Below, piece by piece: positions 44,592-52,471 of a stretch of DNA of 64,000 nucleotides. Both the position numbers and the translations under genes were made by a program. The stretch is taken from the NCBI RefSeq assembly GCF_001458435.1, contig NZ_CYSF01000006.1, positions 1 to 64,000 of the forward strand, read 5' to 3'. The stretch is from Thalassovita mediterranea. Its GTDB lineage: Bacteria > Pseudomonadota > Alphaproteobacteria > Rhodobacterales > Rhodobacteraceae. Position 1 is the first letter of the stretch; each line of letters starts with the position of its first letter. Below the pieces are notes generated by a model, which saw only the letters and a list, made by a program, of their open reading frames with translations, had not been told where the DNA came from and did not search any database.

Positions 44592-44978
44592 ATGAGTACA
44601 TCCGAAGCCCTCGCCACAGCCCTGTCCGATGCAGTCAAGGCGCACTCGGCCTGGAAAATGCGCCTGCGTCGCGCCGCTACCAGCAAGGAACAGAACCTAC
44701 CGGTCGACACTATTTGCCGCGATGACTGCTGCAAGTTTGGCAAATGGCTCTATGCCCTACCGGCCGACATCCGCAACACCGCCGACGCGCAAAAGGTGCG
44801 TGCGCTTCATGCCGACTTTCACAAAGAAGCAGGCCACGTCGCGCAACAGATCAACGACGCTCAGTTCTCGACGGCTTTGGACTATCTCAACGGTGACAAC
44901 TACACCAACACCAGCCGCGATCTGACCCGCGCGGTTGCGGCGTGGAAGCTCAACGTCCTCGTGAAGCAAAGTGCCTGA
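44592..44978 (+). CDS. Stand-alone CZB (chemoreceptor zinc-binding) domain protein
   Basis: A 128-residue soluble protein made only of a CZB four-helix domain. The zinc ligands can be assigned: His18 in VKAHSAWKMRL, Cys47 in CCKFGKWLYAL (the C-x-[FL]-G-x-W motif), His73 and His77 in LHADFHKEAGH. CZB domains bind zinc with very high affinity and, in receptors and diguanylate cyclases, sense zinc or hypochlorite through the Cys. Here no output domain is present and no chemotaxis genes are adjacent, so it may act in trans. Terminator at 45034 closes the gene. Confidence 0.85.
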   Translation: MSTSEALATALSDAVKAHSAWKMRLRRAATSKEQNLPVDTICRDDCCKFGKWLYALPADIRNTADAQKVRALHADFHKEAGHVAQQINDAQFSTALDYLNGDNYTNTSRDLTRAVAAWKLNVLVKQSA

Positions 44979-45033
44979 TCAACACCCCGGCGTATTGACC
45001 CAAGGAGCGATCCCCATCGATCACCGCGCAAAG

Positions 45034-45066
45034 AAAAAGCCGCCCCAAGGGGCGGCTTTCTGATTT
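45034..45066. terminator. Bidirectional intrinsic terminator
   Basis: AAAGCCGCCCC pairs with GGGGCGGCTTT around a minimal loop, with A-rich left and T-rich right flanks. It lies between the CZB gene (+) and the TRAP permease gene (-). Confidence 0.85.
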
Positions 45067-45082
45067 TCTATCTGACCAAAGA

Positions 45083-47437
45083 TCAGTTCGGGATCAGATC
45101 CGGAACGATGGTCACGATGGACGGAACCGCCCACAGCAGGGCCAGACCGGCCACCTGGATCAACACAAACGGGATGATACCGCGGTAGATGTGACCCGTG
45201 GTGACACTCGCCGGTGCAACGCCGCGCAGATAGAACAGCGCGAAGCCAAACGGCGGGGTCAGGAACGAGGTCTGCAAGTTTACTGCCACCATGATCGTCA
45301 CCCATTTCGGATCAAAGGTGCCGCCATAGATGACCGGCCCCACGATCGGGATCACGATGTAGATGATTTCCAGGAAGTCGAGCACGAAGCCCAGCACGAA
45401 GAGCACCAGCATCACGATCAGGAAGACCGTCAGCTCGTTGTCGAAACTCTTCAGGAATTGCTGGATGTAATGCTCACCCCCGAAGGAGATCACGACAAGG
45501 TTCAGCAGCTGCGACCCGATCAAGATGGTGAACACCATCGAGGTCACTTTGGCCGTTTCGCGCACCACTGGGCTAAGTACGCCCGAGCGGAACAGAACCC
45601 AACAGCTGTAAAGCAGACCGAAAGCTGCATACAGATAGGCCGAGTAGGCTGCGAAGAACGCGATCCAGGTTTCTGCCGACACCTCTTTGGTGTTGATACG
45701 CAGGTCAAAGTTCATGCCCAGCAGGATCATGATCGCCACCGCGAAGGTGGAGTTGATGATGACCTTACCCGATGCATCCTCATCCTGCAGCTTGCGGTAG
45801 GCCGCCAGCATGATCGCACCAGCCGCACCCAGCGCCGCAGCGGGCGTCGGGTTGGTGATACCACCCAGGATCGAGCCCAGCACCGCAACGATCAGAACCA
45901 GCGGCGGGAACACCACGCGGATCAGTTCGTTTTTGGTGCAGCGCAGCACAGCTTCCTTACAGCCATAAAGCGCCAGCAGGGTCGGCAGCGCCATCAGCAC
46001 CACAGTGCCACCTGCGCTGGTGGTCGGCGCGATCAGCAGGATGTCGACCAGCGCCAACAGGACCAGACCCATTGCACCAAGGATCAGCGGCTTCGTGTCC
46101 TTGGAGGGCGCGACGCCACGACCAAAGGCCAGCACCAGACCCAGTGCGATGATCAGGATCGAGATGCCGGTGCCGATCGGCGCGGCGGCTTCGGCCTTGG
46201 CGACGCGGGCGGCGTTGATCTCATCCTCGGTCAGCTTCACTGCCTCGTTCGAGGTGCCAGCGGCATCCAGTGCAGCCTGTTCGGCAACCGCGATGTCCCA
46301 AGCCTCTTGACCGTGCAGGGTGATCATCGACGCTTTACACTGTTCGCCCACATTGGTGCGCAGCGATGCGCCTTCACCAACGTCGGTGTAGCTGTCAACG
46401 GTCAGGTCCTGCGACCCCACCAGACCCAGATTGCCTGCCAGCATCACAGCAGCGATCAGACCAACCGGAACAAAGATGAACCAGGTCAGACCTTCACCAC
46501 GGGTGATGGTTTCATGGCTGGACGGTTCCATCTGGACCGCAGGGGCCTTGGATGGGTTCAGCAGAGCATAGCCAAAGGCATAAAGCGCATAGAGCAGCGC
46601 CAGCATGACACCCGGCAGCAGTGCCGCCTGGAACAGTGTACCAACGGACAGAACCGCCGGCTCACCCAGATAGGTCAGCGCGTCGGTACAGCCTGCCTCA
46701 ACTGCGCGTGCTTCTTGCGCAGCAGAGTAGAGGTCGCCCGCCAGCGTGCCCAACAGAACGATCACGATCGACGGTGGAATGATCTGCCCCAGCGTGCCCG
46801 ACGCAGCAATCACACCAGTTGACAGTTCAGGGCTATAGCCGTTGCGCAGCATGGTCGGCAGCGACAGCAGGCCCATGGTCACAACAGTGGCGCCCACGAT
46901 GCCGGTCGATGCCGCCAGAAACGCGCCCACAACCACAACCGATACTGCCAGGCCGCCGGGCAGCGGGCCAAAGACGCGCGCCATAGTGGTTAGCAGATCG
47001 TTTGCGATCTTGGAGCGTTCCAGCGTGATACCCATCAGAACGAACATCAGAACCGCCAGCAGCGTTTCGATCGACTGACCGGCCAGAACACGTTCGTTCA
47101 TCCGGTTAACGATGAACGAAATGTTGCGGTTCATCGCGTCTTCCCAACCTTTGGGGAACACAGGTTCCTCAAGTCGTGGAAGATCCGGGTATCGGAAGAC
47201 CGAGATGATTTCCTCTTTCACCCCAGAGGCGACAAGCGCCGCATAGGCATCCGACCCAGTGTCGATAGCCTGGTGAATAAGCAGTCCAGCGCTGTCCAGC
47301 GCGGCGATGATCCCGAAGGAAATAACCCCTGCACCACCGATGGCGAAGGCCACCGGGAAGCCCGACAGAATCGAGCCGAACAGGCAGAGGAAGACGATAA
47401 GCAGGCCGATTTCGACCCCATCAAGTCCAAAAAGCAT
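45083..47437 (-). CDS. TRAP transporter large permease (DctM), extended form
   Basis: A 784-residue integral membrane protein, against about 430 for a standard DctM. The conserved core is recognisable: TGIVGATVVTMGLLSLPTML with SGTLGQIIPPSIVIVLLG (about 195-212) in the N-terminal half, and FLEIIYIVIPIVGPVIYGGT with NLQTSFLTPPFGFALFYLRG near the end. The extra length comes from a soluble insertion after the second helix (about 50-110) and a large central region (about 300-560) with several added helices and a polar segment (about 370-415). It carries the ion-coupled transport of an organic acid with DctQ and a binding protein. Follows the small permease by 16 bases. Confidence 0.9.
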   Translation of the reverse strand: MLFGLDGVEIGLLIVFLCLFGSILSGFPVAFAIGGAGVISFGIIAALDSAGLLIHQAIDTGSDAYAALVASGVKEEIISVFRYPDLPRLEEPVFPKGWEDAMNRNISFIVNRMNERVLAGQSIETLLAVLMFVLMGITLERSKIANDLLTTMARVFGPLPGGLAVSVVVVGAFLAASTGIVGATVVTMGLLSLPTMLRNGYSPELSTGVIAASGTLGQIIPPSIVIVLLGTLAGDLYSAAQEARAVEAGCTDALTYLGEPAVLSVGTLFQAALLPGVMLALLYALYAFGYALLNPSKAPAVQMEPSSHETITRGEGLTWFIFVPVGLIAAVMLAGNLGLVGSQDLTVDSYTDVGEGASLRTNVGEQCKASMITLHGQEAWDIAVAEQAALDAAGTSNEAVKLTEDEINAARVAKAEAAAPIGTGISILIIALGLVLAFGRGVAPSKDTKPLILGAMGLVLLALVDILLIAPTTSAGGTVVLMALPTLLALYGCKEAVLRCTKNELIRVVFPPLVLIVAVLGSILGGITNPTPAAALGAAGAIMLAAYRKLQDEDASGKVIINSTFAVAIMILLGMNFDLRINTKEVSAETWIAFFAAYSAYLYAAFGLLYSCWVLFRSGVLSPVVRETAKVTSMVFTILIGSQLLNLVVISFGGEHYIQQFLKSFDNELTVFLIVMLVLFVLGFVLDFLEIIYIVIPIVGPVIYGGTFDPKWVTIMVAVNLQTSFLTPPFGFALFYLRGVAPASVTTGHIYRGIIPFVLIQVAGLALLWAVPSIVTIVPDLIPN

Positions 47438-47453
47438 AAGTTAGTCCTCAGCC

Positions 47454-48401
47454 TTAGTGCGTGCCTTCATAGGCTTCTTCACCTTCGCCAAGCGTATCCT
47501 TGTCGAGGTATTTGCCTTCGCTTTCCGGGCCTTCTTTCCACTCAAGGTACGAGCGGTAGAAGAACGCGATCCCGTGCAGGAAGATCATGGCGGCAAATGC
47601 CACAAGCAGGATCTTGAACAGGAAGTAACCCGAGAAGCCGTTGGGCGAGAAGCCGATGGTTTCCACGTTCCAGCGCAGAGCGCGCGATTTTGCGATCAGC
47701 CGTTCCAGTTTGTCCGAGGCCGACGGCTTCGGTACAATCAGATGGCGCCACATGAAGAACCAGCCGTACAGCCAGATCAGCGTTGCAGCGGGCAGCATGA
47801 AGATCAGCGAACCGATCATGTCGATCATCTTCTTGGTGCGGTATTTCACGCCCGAGTAGACCAGATCCACCCGCACATGGCCGCCCTGCACAAAGGTGTA
47901 AGACGCACAGAGTGCCACAACGAGAGCGTTGTAGAACTTCAGCTCTTCGGCGTACCAGCTGATGTCGAACTGCAGAGGCACACCAAAGCCGAACACGATG
48001 TCAGGCCGGGTAAAGATCCGCTGCATGAAAACGATGATAACCTGTTGCAGCACCATCAAGAGGCCTGCCCAGGCAAAGAAGCGGCCGGTTGTGTTGGCAA
48101 AGCCTTCCAGCCCGCGCACAATCGCCCACATGAAGTTGCGCTTCCACATGCCGATCGCGGTTACGATCAGGAAGGTGGTGAAGACGACAAAGAAGAACTC
48201 TACCGAACCACCGTAGTAGACAAAGCGCATGATGGCTTGCTTGTCGGACCAATCCAGCCACAGGCTGGGGTTGGTGACGGCATAGCCGAAGTTATAGAAC
48301 GCCAGGGCGATGTTCTGGATGGTCCAGACAAACAAATCGCCAATGGACGCCAGAATCTGCCCAAAACCGGCAGCGCTGGATTCCTGCATGATATCCCCCA
48401 T
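47454..48401 (-). CDS. TRAP transporter small permease (DctQ), extended form
   Basis: A 315-residue membrane protein with four core helices typical of DctQ plus extra N-terminal and C-terminal hydrophobic segments; ordinary DctQ proteins have 160-200 residues. The family region runs about 95-260 (LLMVLQQVIIVFMQRIFTRP, FVQGGHVRVDLVYSGVKYRT, where H-V-R-V-D is the DctQ hallmark). It pairs with the large permease next to it. ATG 48401 follows AGGGGAA; an in-frame ATG at 48389 is also possible. The binding-protein gene lies 95 bases upstream in the same orientation. Confidence 0.88.
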   Translation of the reverse strand: MGDIMQESSAAGFGQILASIGDLFVWTIQNIALAFYNFGYAVTNPSLWLDWSDKQAIMRFVYYGGSVEFFFVVFTTFLIVTAIGMWKRNFMWAIVRGLEGFANTTGRFFAWAGLLMVLQQVIIVFMQRIFTRPDIVFGFGVPLQFDISWYAEELKFYNALVVALCASYTFVQGGHVRVDLVYSGVKYRTKKMIDMIGSLIFMLPAATLIWLYGWFFMWRHLIVPKPSASDKLERLIAKSRALRWNVETIGFSPNGFSGYFLFKILLVAFAAMIFLHGIAFFYRSYLEWKEGPESEGKYLDKDTLGEGEEAYEGTH

Positions 48402-48496
48402 TTCCCCTATCCATGGTCACAGCTTCGCGGGGTTGCGGCTGGACCGGAACGGGCCCCGGAATTCCGAGGCCCGCCCACTATCGGTTAACTGACAGC

Positions 48497-49582
48497 TTAG
48501 CCGCCCAGAACGCGTACGCGCTGCTGGACGTAGTAGCCGTCCGACTTGTTGATCCACGAGGCCGAGGTGGCCAGCGAAGCTTCGAACGAGTTGCGGATTT
48601 TGGCGAACAGTTCGTCGCCCATGTTTTCGTCCATAACCTCTGCGGAGGCTTTGCCGAATGCGTCCCATACGTCGTCCGAGAACTGCAGGGTTTTCACGCC
48701 TTGGCTCTGCAGACGGGCCAGTGCGGCGCCGTTGTTTGCCAGGGTTTCGGCCAGCTGGAACTGGGTCACAGCCATAGAAGCGTAACGCAGGATCGCTTTG
48801 TGTTGATCCGACAGTTCGTTCCAAACGTCCAGGTTGACCGAGGAGGCCAGCGCCGAACCCGGCTCGTGGAAGCCTGCGGTGTAGTAGACTTTGGCAACTT
48901 CTTGGAAGCCGGCGCGTTCGTCAGCCATCGGGCCAACCCACTCCAGACCGTCCAGAGCGCCGGACGACAGCGCCTGATACAGTTCACCACCGGGGATGTT
49001 CTGAACGGATGCGCCCAGTTTACCCAGAACTTTGCCACCCAGACCGGGCATACGGAACTTCAGACCGTTGAAGTCATCAGCGGAGTTGATTTCTTTGCGG
49101 AACCAACCACCGGACTGCGAACCGGAGTTACCTGCCAGCAGACCTTTCAGGTTGAAGATCTCGCCCAGCTCGTCGTGCAGCTGCTCGCCGCCGCCGTGGT
49201 AGTACCAGTTCGATACTTCCTGTGCGGTACCGCCGAAGGGTACTGCGGTGAAGTAAGCGTAACCGGGATGCTGGTTGATGTAGTAGTAGTCAGCGGAGTG
49301 GTACATGTCTGCCTGGCCCGAAGACACAGCATCAAACACTTCCAGTGCGCCCACCAGTTCACCCGGTGCTTTTTTGTCGATGGTCAGAGTGCCACCGGAC
49401 ATTTCGCCAACCATTTTCTCCATGTAGCTGGCGGCATCATCCAGAACCGCAAAGCCGCGCGGCTAGGAGGTTACCATGGTCAGGGTGCGCTTGCCTTGGG
49501 CGTAAGCCGGGGCCGCCAGAGTGGAGGCCGCAGCGGCCGAACCGCCCAGTGCGGAAGTTTTCAGAAAAGAACGACGATCCAT
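48497..49582 (-). pseudogene. TRAP substrate-binding protein (DctP/TakP type) interrupted by an in-frame TAG
   Basis: From the ATG at 49582, which has GGGAGGA upstream, the frame reads MDRRSFLKTSALGG and an Ala-rich stretch to APAYAQ, a twin-arginine signal peptide. It then continues GKRTLTMVTS and meets TAG at 49465-49463 as codon 40. The same frame goes on directly as PRGFAVLDDAASYMEKM and stays open for 308 residues from the next usable ATG (49423) to the normal end, with family segments GELVGALEVFDAVSSGQADM, NWYYHGGG, GGWFRKEINSADDF and ALSSGALDGLEWVGPMADER. The full product would be 361 residues. In relatives an aromatic residue, usually Trp, sits at this place, so TGG to TAG is the likely change. 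Restart at 49423 would give a protein without signal peptide. Sequencing error or suppression cannot be excluded. Confidence 0.85.
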
Positions 49583-49680
49583 ATATTGGTCCTCCCATTG
49601 GTCACAGCCCGTCTGTTACGGCTCTGGGCCGAAACAGCGGGCGGATCGTTTTCAGTGCGCCAAACCTACCAACACATGTC

Positions 49681-49709
49681 ATTATGGGAATACCTACTAC
49701 TACGTAGAA
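49681..49709 (-). promoter_or_regulatory. Candidate regulated promoter of the TRAP operon
   Basis: On the minus strand CATAAT (49686-49681) makes a good -10 box, while the position of the -35 box is poor and is instead occupied by the palindrome CTACGTAG (49700-49707) next to GTAGTAGGTA. This is the layout of an activator-dependent promoter; the adjacent NarL-type regulator is the natural candidate. Inference only. Confidence 0.35.
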
Positions 49710-49830
49710 CGCCCCCTAATTCACCTTAAGCCCTTAAAATTAGCCTATTTTTAAGACAAAATCTGCATACGCAGCGTCCATTCAGCGAAAATCCTAACGG
49801 GATCGCGCAAAGGCGAATGCGGTATTTCTA

Positions 49831-49843
49831 CCCAGTATCTGGG
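49831..49843 (+). promoter_or_regulatory. Small palindrome before the histidine kinase gene
   Basis: CCCAG-TAT-CTGGG lies 44 bases before the kinase start in the 304-base divergent region. No other gene was seen in this region. Confidence 0.3.
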
Positions 49844-49886
49844 GTGTGTTTTGCCTTTGATGGCAAAATTTCGTAACGAATCAGCT

Positions 49887-51350
49887 ATGCACTTTTTCAG
49901 ATTCCCCTTTCGCCCCAACTACGGCCAAAAGCTGACGCTGCTGGCGACATTGCCCCTTATTGTGGCTGTGGCGGCCATCTCATTACTGGTGGCGCACCAG
50001 TCCCGCCTGATGGCGGAGCGCGAGATCAAGGCGATGGAAGAACAGCTGATCGAGGCGAAAAAAGCCGAGCTGAAAAACTACGTCACCCAGGCCCGAAACG
50101 GGTTTTACTTTATATACGGCAGTGCGTCACCCAACGATGACGCGGCCAAGGAACAGGTGATGCAGATCCTGTCAGCGATGATCTACGGCGAAGAAGGCGC
50201 GTTCTTTGTCTACGACTATGATGGCAACAACCTGGTCAGTCCGCGTCAGACAGGATTGATCAACAACAACTGGCTGGGTTTGAAAGACAGCGAAGGCACC
50301 CCAGTGGTGGATGAACTGCTGGACATTGCCCGTTCTGGCGCGGGCTATCACAGCTATCTGTGGCCCAAACCATCCACCGGCGAAGAGGCGCGGATGATCA
50401 CCTATGTCACCTCTTTCCCCAGTTGGCGGTGGGCGGTGGGCACTGGCGTGTTCATCGACGATGTTCTGGCCAGCACCGCCGCTGCACGGGCAGAGGTTGA
50501 GGCGCGCGTGCGCCGCACCTTCCTTTATATCGGGGCCATCACGCTGACGGCGGTTCTGGTTGTCTTTGCATCGGGCATGTTCCTGAATATCCGCGAACGG
50601 CGGTTGGCCGATGTGAAACTGAAAGAACTGAACCAGCGTGTTTTTGATGCGCAAGAAGAAGAGCGCGGGCGCGTGGCGCGGGAACTGCATGATGGTATCA
50701 GCCAGATCCTTGTCGGGGTGCGCTATGCACTGGATACCGCCAAACTGCGGTTGAAACAGGGTGATGACCGCGCAGGCGACACGCTGGACAAGGGTATCGG
50801 CAACCTCTTGGGCGCGATCCAAGAGGTGCGCCGCATCAGCCGCGACCTGCGCCCAGCCGCGCTGGATGATCTGGGCCTTGGCCCTGCCCTAAAAGCACTG
50901 ACGAACGATTTTGCCAACCGCACCGGGATCGAAACCGAATTTAACACCGTCGTCTTTCGCAACCGACTGGATCAGGAAAGTAAGATCGCCCTTTACCGCA
51001 TTGCCCAAGAGGCGCTGACCAACATCGAACGCCACGCAAATGCCACCAAGGTCAGCGTCGATATCCGCGGCCACCGCAACGGCGCCACTATGGCGATAGA
51101 GGACAACGGCGAAGGCATACCCCAAGATACAGCGCGCGGCGATCGCCCCGGTGGATTTGGCCTGCGCAACATGCAGGAACGGATTGAACAACTTGACGGA
51201 CAGCTTAAAATCATATCTAGCCGCGACGGTACGTTGATCGAGGTTCAGCTGCCGCTCAGCCACCTGTTGCCGCCAGAAGACCCCAGCGATCCGCCCACCA
51301 AGACCGCATCGCGCATCTTTGAGACGACCAAAACGGGAGCAGCTTCATGA
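49887..51350 (+). CDS. Cache-domain sensor histidine kinase (NarL-system type)
   Basis: A 487-residue membrane kinase. Helix 1 (about 15-37) and helix 2 (about 211-233) bracket a periplasmic single-Cache domain with the segments GEEGAFFVYDYDGNNLVSP and WPKPSTGEEARMITYVTSFP. The cytoplasmic part has a HisKA_3 dimerisation domain with phospho-acceptor His268 in RVARELHDGISQIL, then an HATPase domain (QEALTNIERHANA as N-box, EDNGEGIP, GGFGLRNMQER). Cache domains of this kind usually bind small organic acids. Upstream in-frame starts (49860, 49851) cannot be ruled out. Overlaps the regulator gene by four bases and diverges from the TRAP operon, so it probably controls it. Confidence 0.9.
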   Translation: MHFFRFPFRPNYGQKLTLLATLPLIVAVAAISLLVAHQSRLMAEREIKAMEEQLIEAKKAELKNYVTQARNGFYFIYGSASPNDDAAKEQVMQILSAMIYGEEGAFFVYDYDGNNLVSPRQTGLINNNWLGLKDSEGTPVVDELLDIARSGAGYHSYLWPKPSTGEEARMITYVTSFPSWRWAVGTGVFIDDVLASTAAARAEVEARVRRTFLYIGAITLTAVLVVFASGMFLNIRERRLADVKLKELNQRVFDAQEEERGRVARELHDGISQILVGVRYALDTAKLRLKQGDDRAGDTLDKGIGNLLGAIQEVRRISRDLRPAALDDLGLGPALKALTNDFANRTGIETEFNTVVFRNRLDQESKIALYRIAQEALTNIERHANATKVSVDIRGHRNGATMAIEDNGEGIPQDTARGDRPGGFGLRNMQERIEQLDGQLKIISSRDGTLIEVQLPLSHLLPPEDPSDPPTKTASRIFETTKTGAAS

Positions 51351-52018
51351 CGGACACCGCCGAAGACACCCACGACACCGCACCGGTCAAACTGGTCATT
51401 GTCGATGATCACCCAATGGTCGCCGAAGGCATCCAATCCATCCTCGAAAGCTACGATGACCTAGAGGTACTGGCCACCTATCAGAGCGGCCGCGCCATTA
51501 TTGATGCAGTCGAAGAGATGCAGCCCGATGTTATTCTGATGGACCTGAACATGCCCGATGTCGGCGGGTTGTCCGCGACAGAGATCATTCTGGAACGCAG
51601 CCCCGACACCCGCATCCTGATCCTAAGCATGCATGATTCACGCGAGTACATCTCAACCGCGCTGGCCCATGGGGCGATGGGCTATGTGCTAAAGGATGTG
51701 CCAACCGAAGAGATCAAGACAGCGATCGACACGGTGATGGGCGGAGAGCGCTACCTTTGCACTGGCGCGCAAGGCGCATTGGATCCAAGCGAAGGCAAGG
51801 CGCGCGACGCACTTACCGGCCGCGAACAGACGATCCTGCTGCAATTGGCGCAGGGCAAATCGAACAAAGAGGTGGCGCAGGCACTAGAAATATCCGTGCG
51901 CACTGTTGAAACCCACCGCAAGAACATCAAACGCAAGCTGGGCATTTCCTCAACCGCGGGTCTGACACGCTACGCGCTGGAACATGGTGTTTTGCAGGGC
52001 ACCGGTGTCAGCCTCTGA
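51347..52018 (+). CDS. NarL/FixJ-family response regulator
   Basis: A 223-residue response regulator. The receiver domain has VIVDDHPMVAEGIQ (acidic pair), phospho-acceptor Asp66 in VILMDLNMPDVGG, the Ser of LILSMHD and the Lys in YVLKDVPTEE. The LuxR-type helix-turn-helix runs from about 155 (LTGREQTILLQLAQGKSNKE) through VRTVETHRKNIKRKLG. Its ATG overlaps the kinase stop (ATGA), so the two are a cognate pair. Likely target: the divergent TRAP operon. Confidence 0.92.
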   Translation: MTDTAEDTHDTAPVKLVIVDDHPMVAEGIQSILESYDDLEVLATYQSGRAIIDAVEEMQPDVILMDLNMPDVGGLSATEIILERSPDTRILILSMHDSREYISTALAHGAMGYVLKDVPTEEIKTAIDTVMGGERYLCTGAQGALDPSEGKARDALTGREQTILLQLAQGKSNKEVAQALEISVRTVETHRKNIKRKLGISSTAGLTRYALEHGVLQGTGVSL

Positions 52019-52060
52019 TCCTGCAGGCCTCGACGGCAAGCGACACATCTGATGGTTTCA

Positions 52061-52086
52061 ACACGGGCGCCTACCGGCGCCCGTTA
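52061..52086 (+). terminator. Terminator-like hairpin after the response regulator gene
   Basis: ACGGGCGCC pairs perfectly with GGCGCCCGT around TACC, followed by TATCCTGTG. The U-tract is poor but the stem is strong. Confidence 0.6.
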
Positions 52087-52269
52087 TCCTGTGTGCAGCC
52101 GCAACTAACACACCCGCACACACCGTCACCCCCCGTGGACGCGAGGAAACAGCCACAAAAACACGTTTCAATTACTGAATATTTCCAAAAATTACACCAG
52201 CAAATCTATATCGCGCAATTTTCGCAAAGAAAATAACCCAAAAACGGGCATTTTGCATTCCATTATCTG

Positions 52270-52298
52270 TTGACGCCCCCTCAGCAGGCCAATAAAAC
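52270..52298 (+). promoter_or_regulatory. ilvI: Promoter of the ilv leader
   Basis: TTGACG (52270-52275), a 17-base spacer and TAAAAC (52293-52298). Transcription would begin near 52305, about 25 bases before the leader peptide start. The AT-rich stretch upstream (52150-52260) contains no gene. Confidence 0.6.
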
Positions 52299-52329
52299 CA
52301 TGCCAAGCACCAAGTGAGGTCATTTCAAC

Positions 52330-52377
52330 ATGGACACCCTAGTGGTCATCGTAGAAAATTGGCGCATGGGCCGGTAA
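52330..52377 (+). CDS. ilv leader peptide (15 residues)
   Basis: ATG at 52330 with GAGG ten bases upstream opens MDTLVVIVENWRMGR and a TAA stop. Residues 4-8 are Leu-Val-Val-Ile-Val, the three branched-chain amino acids whose supply the downstream enzyme controls. Its last codons overlap the antiterminator arm (52361-52370). This is the arrangement of a ribosome-mediated attenuator. Confidence 0.8.
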   Translation: MDTLVVIVENWRMGR

Positions 52378-52430
52378 CGGACACCATAATGGAACCCCAT
52401 GCGCCCCCGAACGAAAGTCGGGGGCTTTTT
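52361..52430 (+). promoter_or_regulatory. Antiterminator/terminator switch of the ilv attenuator
   Basis: GGCGCATGGG (52361-52370) is a perfect complement of CCCATGCGCC (52396-52405), giving a 10-bp antiterminator. The intrinsic terminator, GCCCCCGA (52403-52410) with TCGGGGGC (52418-52425) followed by TTTTT, shares bases 52403-52405 with it, so the two cannot form together. A ribosome stalled on the Leu/Val/Ile codons would leave 52361-52370 free and allow read-through into ilvI. Confidence 0.8.
52403..52430 (+). terminator. Attenuator terminator before ilvI
   Basis: An 8-bp GC-rich stem with a 7-base loop and five T directly after it, 42 bases before the ilvI start codon and behind no structural gene. 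Confidence 0.9.
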
Positions 52431-52471
52431 CTTGGCAGCTGTAAAATTGACGTCGTAAACGGAGCGAAAAC

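Noticed and set aside
45191-46822. 543-codon open frame antisense to the TRAP large permease gene
   Set aside because: Composition is Gln/Arg/His-rich and without domains, the usual mirror of a hydrophobic membrane protein gene.
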